A stretch of DNA of 64,000 nt from Sycobia sp. Sy_11 (GCA_018907035.1 JACCIC010000125.1:310001-374000), one strand, 5' to 3'; shown: positions 1-11,700, counted from the stretch's first letter. Notes: a model not told the origin generated them from the sequence alone. Program-made: numbers and translations.

Positions 1-597
1 ATGAAGCCAGTGATACGCGGGGCGGATCGCGAGATTGATCGTTCGCGGCGCATTAGCGTAATTTCGCTGTTTGTGAGGGCTACACTCGAGGCAGCTCCAA
101 TACGACCGGTTGAATATAAGGCGGCGACGAATCTGATATTCTCTAGGAGGTAGTAAGGGGCGCGAGCTTCCTCGGCCTCCAGTCTACTTCACTAGCTAAC
201 CACGCTAAACTTTAGCGGAGACTGCAAAGTCTAGCGGCAATTTTTTTGCCTGCAACGACTAGCGTCCCCCGACCTAAAGTTGAGCGCGTGCTTCGCGGAG
301 TTAAAGAAAGAATGACGGAAAACAAGATTTTTCTCACTTACTTTTTATTATAATCGATTTACAAAAATTCTGTTAAGGTACACGCGGATCGAACACGGCT
401 GGCAGTCCAGGCTGCGACGCCGACGAAATTTTCTCCATGGAAAATTCGGTTGTGGTGGGGAGATGGAGGGGGCTTTTCGTACAGACAAAGCAGCCTCCGT
501 TCATCTCTTACAAATTTCTTAAATCTATCTTAGTTCTATATATATATACATACATTTTCAAAATAAAACTGAAAAGGATAATTAAAAAGATTATTTA

Positions 598-598
<1 letters not shown>
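1..598. other. No gene recognised; moderately GC-rich unclassified segment
   Basis: Bases 1-430 are richer in G+C than what follows and contain short inverted stems, for example around 205-235. The longest open frame (from 437) runs into the TA microsatellite and is not credible as a gene. The segment could be a fragment of an LTR or of another repeat, but no terminus, primer site or coding motif supports a class. Confidence 0.3.

Positions 599-638
<40 letters not shown>
599..638. repeat. (TA)n microsatellite
   Basis: About 20 uninterrupted TA units. It is one of 22 long TA tracts in this window. Confidence 0.95.
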
Positions 639-639
<1 letters not shown>

Positions 640-879
640 CGTTATTAAATACTGATACGTGTAGAGAAATAATAATAATAATAATAAATATAAAAGATTT
701 CTATCATCAATATTAAACCTTATAGATAATATTTGCTATTTAGTAATTATAAAGATTGGTACAGTACAACATATAAAATATTTTGATGAAGATATTCTTC
801 AACGTAGTAGTATAATTTAGTTAATAGTACTCGTTCTAGATTACAAACACATATCTTGCAATATCATAATAGAAAAACA

Positions 880-978
880 ATAATAATAATTATAGTAATT
901 AATTATAACGTATACTATTAATATAGTAAAATAATTAGAATCTTAAATAATCGGTAGTAATTATAGATCGTAAGTAAT
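880..978 (+). repeat. Left copy of ~100-bp direct repeat flanking the R1-type element
   Basis: This AT-rich stretch is collinear with 6337-6437 on the other side of the element. Both copies share the core TTAAATAATCGGTA and then TAATTATAGAT, plus a similar upstream series of ATA and TATAC motifs. By eye the identity is roughly 70 percent. It ends where the oligo(A) tail of the element (980-987 on the - strand) begins, so it could be an unusually long, old target-site duplication. Confidence 0.5.
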
Positions 979-1260
979 TTTTTTTGAGGAGGAGGAAGAG
1001 GAGAAAAATCCTTTATGGATCCCGGAGACCGGTCACCCGGTATGTAGGACTCACCTGTGAGGGCATACCCACTAAAAAACTACCTCCTCAGAGCATTCCC
1101 CTCGACTGCTACCCACAGCTCTGAAAAGAGCTGCAAGTCGGCAGGTGTGCACCGAGGAGACCTCCTCACGATGGCATAAGTACAGCCCAGGAATCGTCTA
1201 TGAGGACATTACTTCTGGGCTGCGCCATCCTATTGGCTCTTGCGGGCTTACACGCCTTCT

Positions 1261-2511
1261 TCAATACTTCTTTTGCTTCAGGATAGCTTTGCAGAAATTG
1301 CAAATCCTGAACCACTTCTCAGGACTCTCCAGCATCAGCCGGACGATATTATCAGGCCCACATGGACCTACGTCTCTCCAGAGACACTCCCTTTCGAGGC
1401 GAAACACCACGCAATGAAAAAATGTGTGGAGTGCATTGTTTCGGGGAGCGCAACAGTGGGCACAGCGCGGATCCGGTACTTTCCCCATCTTGTGGAGATA
1501 GGATCGAAACCGACCGTGCCTCGATAAGAGCTGCGTGAAGTGGTAATTAACCTCTCCGTGCGACCTCTGGAGCCATGGCTTGAACTGACTGATCAGTCGA
1601 GCCGTCCATCGGCCGTGCGGATCCCTCTCCCAGCGCTTCTGCCATTCGGTCATCGTGGCACCTCTGGCCCATGCAGCTGCCTCGATTCTGCCGAGAATAT
1701 TTTTATTCTGGTGGACAAATTTCTTTTCTTGTGCCTGGAGATCAATGGGGGTAACACATGCGATTACCAGCACCGCCGACTCGGAGACCGTACGGTAGGA
1801 GCTCACGATGCGTAATGCCCCTCTACGCTGCACTGCCACCATTCTTTTTCTATATTGTTGGGCGATCAGTGCATCGGCCCATACCTCCGCGCCATATAGC
1901 ATGATGGATTCAGCTGTCCTTATGAGCAGACGCCGCTTGCAGGGTACTGGACCGCCGACATTGGCCATCAACCTGCTAAGTTGTGCTGTCACTCGGGCAG
2001 CTCTATCCGCCACTTTTTTTATTTGGTCCGAGGTCAGCTTGGAATCAAGCGTCACCCCCAGGTACCTTACAGCTGCTTTGGTACTCACCGTCGTGTCTCC
2101 AACCTGCATAAGGCGTCTCTTTGGGATACGTTTCTTAGTTAGGAGCACGATCTCCGTTTTCGCCGCCGCCAGTTCTAGCCCATTGCTCTCCATCCATCTC
2201 TCCACTCGACGCATCATCTGATTGAGTCGCATCTGTGCAGCGTAATAATCCCTAGCGATGATAAAAGCTGCTACATCATCTGCGTATCCAACCAGAAAGG
2301 TGTCCTCACGCATCTGCATCCGGAGTATTTCGTCATATGAAACGTTCCACATGTCGGCTCCGAGTACAGACCCCTGAACCACCCCGGAACTAAGTTTTTT
2401 CCTTCTCCGACCGTCCGATGTCTCGTAAACCAAGTATCGATCCTTAAGGTAGTCATCTAATATACGAAATATATAAGGTGGCATCCAAAAGTCTCGCTCC
2501 ATGGCCCTCAA
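1261..2511 (-). pseudogene. R1-clade ORF2, C-terminal part: reverse transcriptase fingers/palm to zinc motif
   Basis: This is a 416-codon open stretch of a larger ORF2. The catalytic palm motif is visible as GYADDVAAF near residue 75, preceded by SSGVVQGSVLGADMWN (the G-Q-G-S motif). A thumb region with RYLGVTLD follows. The C-terminal 100 residues contain the C-x2-C...H-x4-H...C type cluster (PDPRCAHCC ... HTFFHC) typical of R1/I-group elements. The upstream RT portion lies in other frames at 2739-3107, so this is a fragment, not a start. The open stretch has an AUG at its beginning, but that codon is internal to the ancestral protein. Confidence 0.85.
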
Positions 2512-3472
2512 AACATTTGCCTATCCAACAGAGTTGAAGGCATTTCGAACGTCAAGGGTAGCCAGGATGCAAACAGGTCAGGAGTAGTGATTATCCCTCT
2601 CTGTGCGCCTCGCCGCATCAACAACCTCGAGGATTGCGTCCACCGTCACCCTGCCTCCCCGGAGTCCGTACTGTCTGTCAGCCAAGCCGCCGACAGCAGC
2701 AACAGCCCCCAGGAGTCGTGGCTTCAATAGACGCTCCATCATCTATCTAACATACATAAAGGTCGATACGACGAGGGCGCCTCCGGCAGACCCTTGCCCT
2801 TGTCGATAAGAACAAGTTTCGCCACCTTCCAGCTAGAATAGAATAAACCAGCTGTCAAACACGAATTGTACATCGACAGAAGGAGTTCTGGATGCTCCTC
2901 AACTACTATTCTCAGCACCTCTCCTGGAATTCCGTCAAGTCCTGGAACTCTCTTATTCCGCATGGTTCTCATAGCTCTGCCGAGCTTCTTGCTGAAAAGA
3001 GGTACATCCAGTTCTCGTTTCGGTGGAGCTGGATCAGACCTATCAGGGTGGGTGGGGAACAGGGTATTTACGATGTTCCGCATTGTGCCGAAGTCCAAGG
3101 TGCCCATGTTTCCATGAGCTCACAGTTTTCCAGCAACTACCCTGTATCCCAGTCCCCATGGATCCCCATCTATGTCCTCACACAGCGCCTTCCAGCATCG
3201 GCGTTTGCTGGCCTCGATCGCTCGTCGAAGGGCTTTCTTAGATAGCTTGTATTCAGCCCTCCTCAAAGTGATGTCACCTCCGAGTTTACGAGCTCTCTGT
3301 GACATTGTCGTAGATGTAAACACCTACGCCTCATGTCAGCTATCTCAGCCGTCCACCAGTAAACAGGACGTCTTTTTCCACCAACCACTTTGCACGGCAT
3401 CGACTCTTCGCAAGCCCGGCGTAGAATGCGCATTGTGGCGCTAGTCAACTCCCTGGTGTGCTGAATTGTCAA
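2512..3472 (-). pseudogene. R1-clade ORF2, middle part: linker and RT N-terminus, frameshifted
   Basis: Three overlapping minus-strand frames (3263-3472, 3120-3323, 2739-3107) read successively through the endonuclease-RT linker. They include a basic helical linker and the RT entry motif GIPGEVLR ... LVLIDKGKGLPEAPSSYRPLCML, the region usually written as K-P-x-x-x-x-Y-R-P-I. The pieces are in different frames, so at least two frameshifts lie here. A further break falls between 2739 and 2511, where a stretch resembling the F-D-V-x-x-A-F motif region is not readable. Confidence 0.8.
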
Positions 3473-4221
3473 TGAGCCCTATGGAATCCTAACAAGACTT
3501 TGCTGACCGCGTTCAATGGCCTGTGAGAATTTCTCACTATCCCTGCAACGTTCCATCTAGGGGGCCCTCGCGAATTGTGTCCAGTAAAACCTGGCGTTCT
3601 ATCACATATGCGGAATGTTATGTACTGGTGATCGTTGGCTGTGTAGTCCTCGATCACCTGCCAGTCTTGGATTCGAGAGGCCAGATGTTCAGTCGCAAAG
3701 GTCACATCAGGTATGGTTTCGGCATAGCCCGGTCTCCTGAAGGTCGAAGGATTGCCAGTATTTAGAACTATTAGACCTAGTCTGGACACGAGTTCCATGA
3801 CTCTTCGACCCCTGGAGTCGGGCCCCGCCATGCCCCATTCTAGGGCCCTTGCATTAAAGTTACCTGCCATCACCAGCTCACCTTTCATTTCTCTGACGGT
3901 GTCTTCCATATCATCTAGTATGACCTGGTAGTCAGCTATGGCTTGGTTTGGTGTAAAATAGCAACTCACATACGTGATACGATTGCATCGTACCCAAACA
4001 TAGCCATTTCCAGATCCATGATCCTTTACTTTTGTTTTTTGTGGGTCAGGGATCCAAATGGCTGCCGTTTCAAAGTTATCGGTGAACCAACCTACTCCTT
4101 CTCTGTTCCGATATTGTTCGCTGATAATTAATATATCAGCATCAGTATCGTGGCAAAGCCGAAGAAGGAGGTGAGCAGCTGTCCTGCTGCGATTAATATT
4201 CCCTTGCAGAATTACGACCAT
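3469..4221 (-). pseudogene. R1-clade ORF2, N-terminal AP-endonuclease domain
   Basis: An endonuclease/exonuclease/phosphatase-type domain occupies about 210 residues. It would nick the chromosomal target to start target-primed reverse transcription. Visible motifs are QGNINRSRTA at the N-terminus, ISEQYR (metal-binding Glu), YFTPN, GNFNARALEWG and NDHQYI. In active relatives the fourth reads GDFNA and the last SDH, so this copy has Asp-to-Asn and Ser-to-Asn changes in the active site. The ATG at 4221 overlaps the ORF1 stop by 10 nt (4212-4221), an arrangement typical of R1-clade ORF1/ORF2 coupling. Confidence 0.85.
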
Positions 4222-5378
4222 TTAGCCTTTTTTGAGAGAGCCTCGCGAAAAGTCGGACAGGCGCCGGAACCGGCAACGTGCTGTCGTTCCTTTGATTTCG
4301 CATCACCTTTACAGAGAAAGCATTCGGGTTCTGCGGTGCAAGACGCGACCTTGTGCTCTCTCTGTCCGCAACGATAACAACAGGCGTTACGGTCAGGGCC
4401 TTTACAGCTATGACTCCGGTGGCCATAGCTTAGGCGCCTGTAGCACCTCGTCATTATTTCGCGGCGACGTACACGACAATTTACCAGGCCCATTCGTAAA
4501 AACCTGATCTTCAGCAGCTGCGTGGCAGCAACCTCCTCCAGCACTACGATGGCAGCACGCTGTTCCGCAGTGTTGGTTTTGGTCACTCTGACCTGCAGCT
4601 CGCCACGATAATCTGGCAGTTTGCTTTTGAGGGCCTCACACACCTCATCCTCCGTCACGCAACAGTCCAGGTCTTTAACCTCTAGACTTCCTCTAAGGGT
4701 CAGCTCCCTGACACAGCCGCTCTGGCCTGTCGCTTCCTTGAACACTTCAGCAAGTGCCTTCCGACCTTCGGGTTTGGTATGTCTGAGTTCAATCAGCACC
4801 TCACCTGATTTGGTTTTCCGGAGGGTCCTCACATCCGCGCCCAAGTCCTCCGGTTTGACCGCTCTGATGGATCTCATCACCTCAGCGTAGAATTTCCCTT
4901 ACGCTGGTTTGATGGCGATCGCATCGAGCTTTAGCCTTTTTTTTATTTCTGTGATTTTTTTTAGATGCTGAGGTTGTTCCTCAGCATTCTGCTCACTTTG
5001 CTTCTTCTTCTTATTTTTTTTAACTTCATTCCACCCCTCTTTTTTATCTTCCTGCTCTCCCTTTTTTTTCTCCTTAATAAGGGAGATATCCAGGGGACTT
5101 GATGCCGGTCTCTTCGGGGTTGTCCCTTCTCTCTTCTGTCTAGTTGTTGGGAAGAAGTTCCCCGGTACCCTCTTCCCTTGTATTTTGTGCTGAAGAGCAT
5201 CCACGAGCTCTTCAGCTTTTGGAAGGCCATCCTTAATATCTTTTTTTATATTTGGTTGGCTCTTCATTGCCTTTATCATGTCTTTGAGCAGCCGAGCAAG
5301 TTGGAGAATAATCTCCAGTTCACTCGTCCGCTCAACAGACTTAATCCCGGCCTCAGCCGACTCTCCTAGGCAATCCAT
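4212..5378 (-). pseudogene. R1-clade ORF1 (Gag-like nucleic-acid-binding protein), one in-frame stop
   Basis: A single frame of 389 codons runs from ATG 5378 to the TAA at 4212 and is interrupted once by TAA (4899-4901). The N-terminal half is charged and Lys-rich. The C-terminal half carries retroviral-type zinc knuckles: CYRRLSYGHRSHSC (second Cys replaced by Arg), CCYRCGQREHKVASC, and a further CFLC ... H ... C. ORF1 proteins of this type bind the element RNA and form the ribonucleoprotein. ORF2 starts within its last codons in another frame. Confidence 0.85.
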
Positions 5379-6320
5379 AGATCTATTTTTTTACTTCATT
5401 CCTGCAGATGGTCGGCCTCCTGGACCCTTCAACGTTTAGCTCGATGAGGCAGCCCCCCCCCCCAACACATGCCTGTAAGGGCTGACTCATCTCGGACTAT
5501 TGTGCAGGAGTATAGCGCGCTCTGGTGCACTATTCCACCTCCATCCTCTCGGGCTTCGCAAAACCAACAACAAGGTATTTCACTCTCTGGAGAAACATTG
5601 GGGGAAATCATACACCGAACGCACTCGCCAAAGCCGATTGACTAGATCTGGCTAGGATCTTGCCTCCCGTCTTGCCGTCAGCGGGAGTCAAAGATGTTTC
5701 GGGTCACCCAGCACGCAACCAGGCGTAAACCTCGACACCCAGGATCTCCTTTTGGCATTTCACGGGTCGTACCGCAAGGCGAACACGGCGGTCTGTCATT
5801 TGTTCAAGAGTACCTCGTTCTAACCTTCATTCAAGTAGATTCATACATTTGCCCTCAAATATTCTAGTGAAGCTCCAATGTTTGAAGCTCACTCATGCAT
5901 CTGTAATCACTAATGCTAAGATCCCTTTTACAGGATCGTTCGCTTACGCTCCGCGTGTGTTTTCACTCCTCAGGAGATACCCGTTTATAGAGTCTCTGAG
6001 CGAGTGTGCCTTCCTTCATCTCTGTATTACTGACGAAGGTCTGTTTATAGGACCTGCAGCTTCGATCATGGTCGGCATGGAAGTCCCTATTCAGTTACAC
6101 TTTCGGGTCTTCCAGCAAATCACTGCTCCGTGCGTTAACTCATTTACTCTGGGATATCCTTTTTAGGGAATATCCGCTCACTCATAAAATGGCAGCTATC
6201 TTACTATCTTTTCGCCCTTCCATTCATTGGTAGGAGGAGGTATTCTTTTAAGCCCATCACCCGATCGGCTGAGAGATGGTGAAACAGCCGATCTTCGTCA
6301 AGGTACAGACAGTGGATGGA
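5379..6320 (-). other. Probable 5' UTR of the R1-type element; no gene
   Basis: There is no credible ORF. A C-run of about 12 lies at 5449-5462. Assignment to the element rests only on position between ORF1 and the right direct repeat. Confidence 0.35.
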
Positions 6321-6336
6321 AATAATATTGATAATA

Positions 6337-6437
6337 ATATAAATAACTATAATAATAATTGGTTATAAACATATACTCTTGAGTATATAGTAGAACAACA
6401 AAATATTAAATAATCGGTAATAATTATAGATTATAAA
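6337..6437 (+). repeat. Right copy of ~100-bp direct repeat flanking the R1-type element
   Basis: Partner of 880-978; see there. It lies in the same orientation, just beyond the presumed 5' end of the element. Confidence 0.5.
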
Positions 6438-6955
6438 TATATATTTTACATTATAATGGTAAAAGTAATAATAATAGTTAGTAATGATAATAACAATTTT
6501 AAAAATAATAATAAATGTAGTAATAATAGTGGTAATAAACTACTCGTAGATCGACGTTTTCATATTTTATTCTGGAATATTCTTCAAAATAATATTTTCT
6601 TCGCCTCTGAGTTTTCATCATATATTTTAAAACTCTCTGTTAAGTTGCATTCGTCAAAACCGTTGGTGATATTCGGCGGCCTCTCGGATTTCATACTTTG
6701 TATACAAAGGGTGCTTGTGCGTCATTTATATACATAAATGACGCACAAGCGCGCATTTCGCTTTCTTCCGACTTTCCTACGGGAAGATAGCATCGGTGGG
6801 CGAGGTAGAGAGGGGTATTTCAGTCCGAGTCGTAATTTCGGCGCGGCTAGTGCGCGCTACGGACGGACCTGCGGCCTAGCTATACGGTTCGGGCCGCATC
6901 TGGTCGGACTTTTATTGGGGAAGGGAGGCGCGAGCTACGTAATTAGTCACCCATA
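6438..6955. other. Unclassified spacer; GC-rich second half
   Basis: 6438-6710 is AT-rich. 6751-6955 is abruptly GC-rich and has an open frame with no recognisable motif. It abuts the broken 5' edge of the Polinton integrase, so it may be an insertion or a breakpoint scar. The palindrome at 6713-6750 marks the composition switch. Confidence 0.3.
6713..6750. repeat. Perfect 17-bp inverted repeat with 4-nt spacer
   Basis: The left arm GCTTGTGCGTCATTTAT (6713-6729) is exactly complementary to 6734-6750. No coding sequence surrounds it. It could be the fused ends of a MITE or a transcribed hairpin. Confidence 0.9.
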
Positions 6956-6959
6956 TACA

Positions 6960-7718
6960 TTGGCGAATACCTTGGTCAAAGAGTGGCAACGATGTTACTA
7001 AGGCTATGAATGAAATATTGAAACAAGGACGAGTACCATCTAATCTACAAACTGATCAAGGAAAAGAATTTTACAATTCTCACTTTCAAAATCTCATGAA
7101 AAAGTATAAAATAAATCTATATTCTTCGCACAGTTATCTTCATGCATGCATATGTGAACGATTTAATAGAACGATAAAAAATGCAATGTGGATACAATTC
7201 AGTAAGCAGGGAAACTATAAATGGATGGACATCCTACCAGATTTACTCGAAGTTTATAATTCAAGAAAGCATCGAACAATAGGAATTGAACTTTCAAATG
7301 TAACCAAAAGAAATGCAGAAGAGATAAAAAAGCATATGAAAATGACAATTGCACAATAAAAAATATGAATATGAAAAAAGCAAAATACAAAGTAGGAGAT
7401 AATGTACGAATAAGTTAAATAAAAAATATTTTTGAAAAAGGATATACACCAAACTGGTCAACTGAAATTTTTACAATAACAAGAGTTATAAAGACTAATC
7501 CAATAAGCTATCACATTAAAGATTATTATGATAAACCTGTCTCTGGTCACTTTTATGAGAGTGAAATGCAAAAAACTAACTATCCTGAAATTTATCTAGT
7601 TGAAAAAGTATTAAAGAAAAGTGGTAATCGCGTATACGTAAAGTGGCTAGGATTCAGTAGTAAACCTAATAGTTGGATAGATAAAAATAAAAATATTTTT
7701 GATTTAATTATGATATAA
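6960..7718 (+). pseudogene. Polinton/Maverick integrase, 5'-truncated, with C-terminal chromodomain
   Basis: This is a retroviral-type rve integrase that would insert the Polinton into host DNA. The reading starts mid-domain at about SKSGNDVTKA, so the zinc region and first catalytic Asp are missing. The second Asp is visible in LQTDQGKEFYN and the Glu in CERFNRTIK, 33 residues later. A stop at 7357 and frame changes separate this core from the C-terminal part (about 7365-7718), which includes KYKVGDNVRIS and a chromodomain-like segment (VEKVLKK ... VYVKWLGFSSKPNSWID). Chromodomains of this kind are common at the end of Polinton integrases and may steer target choice. It is convergent with the polymerase gene to its right. 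Confidence 0.85.
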
Positions 7719-8249
7719 GTAAAATTAATAAATAATACTAATTTCTGTAAGAATAGATTTAAGGACATTAGTTTTTCAGTAAATAAGAAAACAACATTGC
7801 AATATTTTTATAATCTGATTTATGTAATTATTATGCATACATGTATACCATTATTTGAAAAATAAATGATTTTTTTTTTAACATGAAATATATTTATTGC
7901 ATTCTTTCTTAAGAAGTACATTTATCAAATTTAAAACAACTTCTGCCTTGATAAAGTAAAAATAAACATCGTTTATTTGCAGTATTTGCTAGATTTTCGA
8001 AAAATTCTTGGTCCTTTAATATTGCTGACGATATCTTTTGTGGTAAAAATATTTAAAAACTATCGTCAAGTTCTGCTACAATTTTCGCACCATATCGAGT
8101 ATGGAGGAAGGAACTCGCTCTCGGCAATTTTATTTAGAGTAGCTAGATCCATTCTATATAAGAAAAAGAAATGAATAAATTAAAATTATGAATATAATTC
8201 TTTGTTTGTTCTTTTTTAGAGAATATAAACTTAACTATTACCTTGAGAA
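7719..8249. other. Spacer between convergent integrase and polymerase; nothing recognised
   Basis: Very AT-rich. A 65-codon open frame at 7977-8174 shows no family motif, and its reverse strand is not convincing either. Confidence 0.3.
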
Positions 8250-8714
8250 TTATTTGAGTCTTGTTTTTTTTTGAGGAGGTGAGTAGTTTCGTTCGACTTC
8301 TTCAACTGCTCGAATGAACTCTTCATCATCATCGGTCTCTTCATATAGCTTATTCCCCACTTCAACTTTTTCCCTTTCTATTGAGCTTATCCCCTCCAGC
8401 ATTGTGAAAATTTCTTCAGGATTCCATTCGTTCATTACTTCAAGTGATACATCATATTTAATGGTGATTGGTTCGCCTTGATTGCCCTAAAGCGTTACCT
8501 CCTCCCGTGTCATTCTATTTTCATTCGTTTCGATATTCCCCCTCTCTTCTGCATGCACCTCTACACAGGTCACTTTAGATTCATTACTGACATCATGTCT
8601 TAGTTCTCCTACATCACTAGCTATCCCCACTCCAACTGCTCTTTTATTAGTCTCTATGTAAGCGTTCTTTATCTCGCTGTCTCCCTCTTTTGGATGATTT
8701 GCTTCGTTTAATAT
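8250..8714 (-). pseudogene. Acidic extension in frame with the Polinton polymerase
   Basis: Past the polymerase stop (TAA 8715-8717) the same frame continues for about 155 codons, broken only by one TAG near 8491, to a stop at 8250. The translation is hydrophilic and acidic (EETDDDEEFIRAVEEVERN near its end) with a basic tip KKTRLK. It has no catalytic motif. It could be a C-terminal tail lost from the polymerase by a nonsense mutation, or a separate small Polinton gene whose start codon has decayed. Confidence 0.4.
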
Positions 8715-11700
8715 TTACCTCTCTATTTCACATGCAGCTTGTGCCATCTGTTCTTCCATAATTCTATAGTGCCTCCACGGTAAAGTATCTGTACTATTTG
8801 TTAGTAAGAATCTTTTATCATCATATGGATTTAGAACAATTTTTTTCTGTTTTTCAGTATATACTATATGTAATTTAAAACGGATGTTACACTGTTCGCG
8901 ATGTATAATGACGAGGTCATCAAGACATTTTCGATAATCTTCAAATGTAATTGTCTTCTTTATAACATTCGATTTTATACCTTTAGCTTTTTTTACTATT
9001 TCTCCTCCATCCACTAAAATACTATACATTTTGCTTCGTAAACCAACAAATTCCATCATAATTTTTCCATTACATTCGTCCTTCATTAATCCTGGTATTT
9101 TTTTATTTGATCAAGGTAAACCATACGGATTATTTTGATCATAGTCAGAAGTATCAAATCTGTGAATATCTTCTTTCATAAATTTATACATATCAATGTC
9201 TTCCACTTCGTATATCAAACTGTCAATGTCAGTATATAGCAGTTTACATTTTTCTCCCACTCGCTTTTTCATATAAGAGTAGTGAAAATCATAAAGTAGT
9301 GTCTTTGATAAGTCCAGAATGCAAAGACCAACGTATATAGGTTTTTTAATTGTAACACTTGTCTTTTTGAGCTGTATAGCAATCAAATTTTCATTGAAAA
9401 TTGCACAGCTATGAAAATTGGGTAAAGCTTCTGCTCCATATCGACCTGTAAATTTATTCTCTAATCGTACATCCACACGAGATCTCACGAGAGAGAACTC
9501 TCGATACACTTTCCATAAACTGCATTAATTAGAAGTTTGTAAAAGAGTTTTTCAAATTCACTCTTTGCTCGTTTCCTCTTTTCTGTATTAAACTATATGT
9601 ATGGTTTAAGCCATGGTTTTTGCTCAAAACTCAAAATTCTATATACCTTTTTTAGCCGAAGACCATTATTCAGTGCCTGCTTGAGTGTTCCATAGTGAAT
9701 AACATATCTTTTCTTATCATCCAAAGTAGTGAGAAGTTTCTTCTGCGATGAGCCTGGAGGTGTACGATGCTCTGCACAGAAAGGTAAATCAGGATGTTCG
9801 TCATCAATTTCTTCAGGATACTCTAAATATATCTCAGCAATATAGCCTATATCTGAATCTTCTGAAGCATTGAAAAAATCTGGATTGGATTTATAGTCAA
9901 TCCATTTAAATGTTCTCGTTGGAAGATGTTGTGCTATCGCCCATCCATATAAATTATTAATATCATAATATAAAAGTGTTTTTTTTCTTGTTTTTATCGT
10001 ATGACGAACCCATGTATGAATTATTTGCCTTCGCATATCGATTACAGCACTGGCTTATTCCTCCTCGAATGCCTGATTCGATGAATAATAACATATCAAT
10101 ATCTGTTAGAAGTTCCAATTCAACTTACGTCATTTTAAGAGCTGCTGCAAATGTCAATCCGGGAGTTGTGTAAAACTGAGCAGGGCATAAGCCGTACTCT
10201 TCAACAGATGTTTCTCGAAAACCTTCAAAGACATCAGTTAACAGTAAAACATCTGTTTTTAAATATAAGTCGGAATATTCTCTTAAAGTTGTGATATTGA
10301 ATCTATCCCATACTTGAACAGCATGCATGTTATCTAATCGGTTAATTGGTTGTAAAATTCGTTTTTCTCTGGCAGTTTTGTACAGGTTAATTTATCTAAT
10401 CCATCTACAAAATCGTATGGAAATATACCTTTCCGCCTAAGAAGATGAATATTTTCATTTGAAAATCCATCTGATTCAAATTCCTTTACAACTAATGGTA
10501 CATTTTGTAGATATGATGCTAATTTTTCTAAAGATGATGGTAAAAATCGACATGAATCAATAATTCTAAAACTCACATCACATCCATCTATGAACTTGGT
10601 AAATGAAATATACTTTTCTTCGTTGTGGGGTATTAGAGAAACTTGACCTTCCATCAACGAAGACCTACCAATTTCTTTTAAAATAAAGTGTGTGTCATAA
10701 TTAAGATTATGAAAAATAACAGGAATAAATCTCGAGTCTTTATAATTCAAGTTACATGAATTATGAGCTACTCCTCTGAAACTGGAGAGAAAAAAATTAT
10801 TATTTTTCTTTTGTCTTTTTATCTAAAATATTGAATAAATTATAAAATAATCCAGTAAACATACCGTCCTGTAAGATGGCAATGATCTCGTATAGGAAGT
10901 TGATCCTTTTCAAATTTATTTCCTCATATATGACAAACAGACGACCATCGAAACTGTAATTCTTCAAGATCAGTCAGTTTCATTGGTTTTGGTGTCTTAT
11001 AGAGTCGATCGATATGCTCTCCAATGGATTTGAGTTCACGAACAAACCATTGTGCAGGTGTCTCGTCATCTGTACTCTTCTGTCTATCCGATTTGTAAGC
11101 CGACATTTTGTCAACATAACTACATTTTAAACAATATCCAATGCTATACGCTTCGTGACGCTGAAAAGCGTTCTCATTCTGAGTAGGCTACAACAGACAT
11201 TCGAAATCTGCATAAATGATAAATGACACTTTCTCACTCTTTTTATGTTCTTCAAATTTAAGAATGTTATTGAAATTATTTGGCAAATTTATTCTGCATT
11301 CGCTCATATTCTTACAATAGTATTCGTGATTTTTCAGCTTTTCTTCATTATAAAAAATTTGTAAACACCTTTGGAAATGAAATGATTTTGCATGGGCTTT
11401 ATTCAGTTGTGAGCTTAAAAGTCTGGATAAACTTTTAATCCAAACATAATGGTATTTTGGCAAGCTAGCATTATCATCATGAATATTATTTTCTTCGAAT
11501 TCATCAATGTAGTGATCTTGAATAAGGAGAAGGTTTACATGTTTCTCCTTCTTGTTGGATGTAATGTGACAAGATGCTACCTCATATTTCTGTCCAATCT
11601 TTCTAAGCATATACACATTTACAGAAATAATATTTAATTTTTCGAATTTTGCAACATCTTTCAGTTTAACTGGAAATTCAATATCACCAAAGTTCAGTTC

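Larger units (their letters stand above)
980..6320 (-). mobile_element. R1-clade non-LTR retrotransposon, degraded
   Basis: Read on the minus strand, the order is 5' UTR (to about 5379), ORF1 with zinc knuckles, ORF2 with apurinic-type endonuclease, reverse transcriptase and C-terminal Cys/His region, a short 3' UTR (1260-980) and an oligo(A) tail at 980-987. ORF2 starts inside the last codons of ORF1, as in R1-clade elements. There are one in-frame stop in ORF1 and at least three frameshifts in ORF2, so the copy is dead. The 5' limit is inferred from the flanking direct repeats and is uncertain; 5380-6320 has no coding content. Confidence 0.75.

Noticed and set aside
1145..2221. Open frames on the + strand opposite the R1-type ORF2
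   Set aside because: They are antisense shadows of a conserved minus-strand RT and contain no motifs of their own.
7977..8174. 65-codon frame between integrase and polymerase, considered as a Polinton capsid or protease piece
   Set aside because: No recognisable motif on either strand; it is left as spacer.
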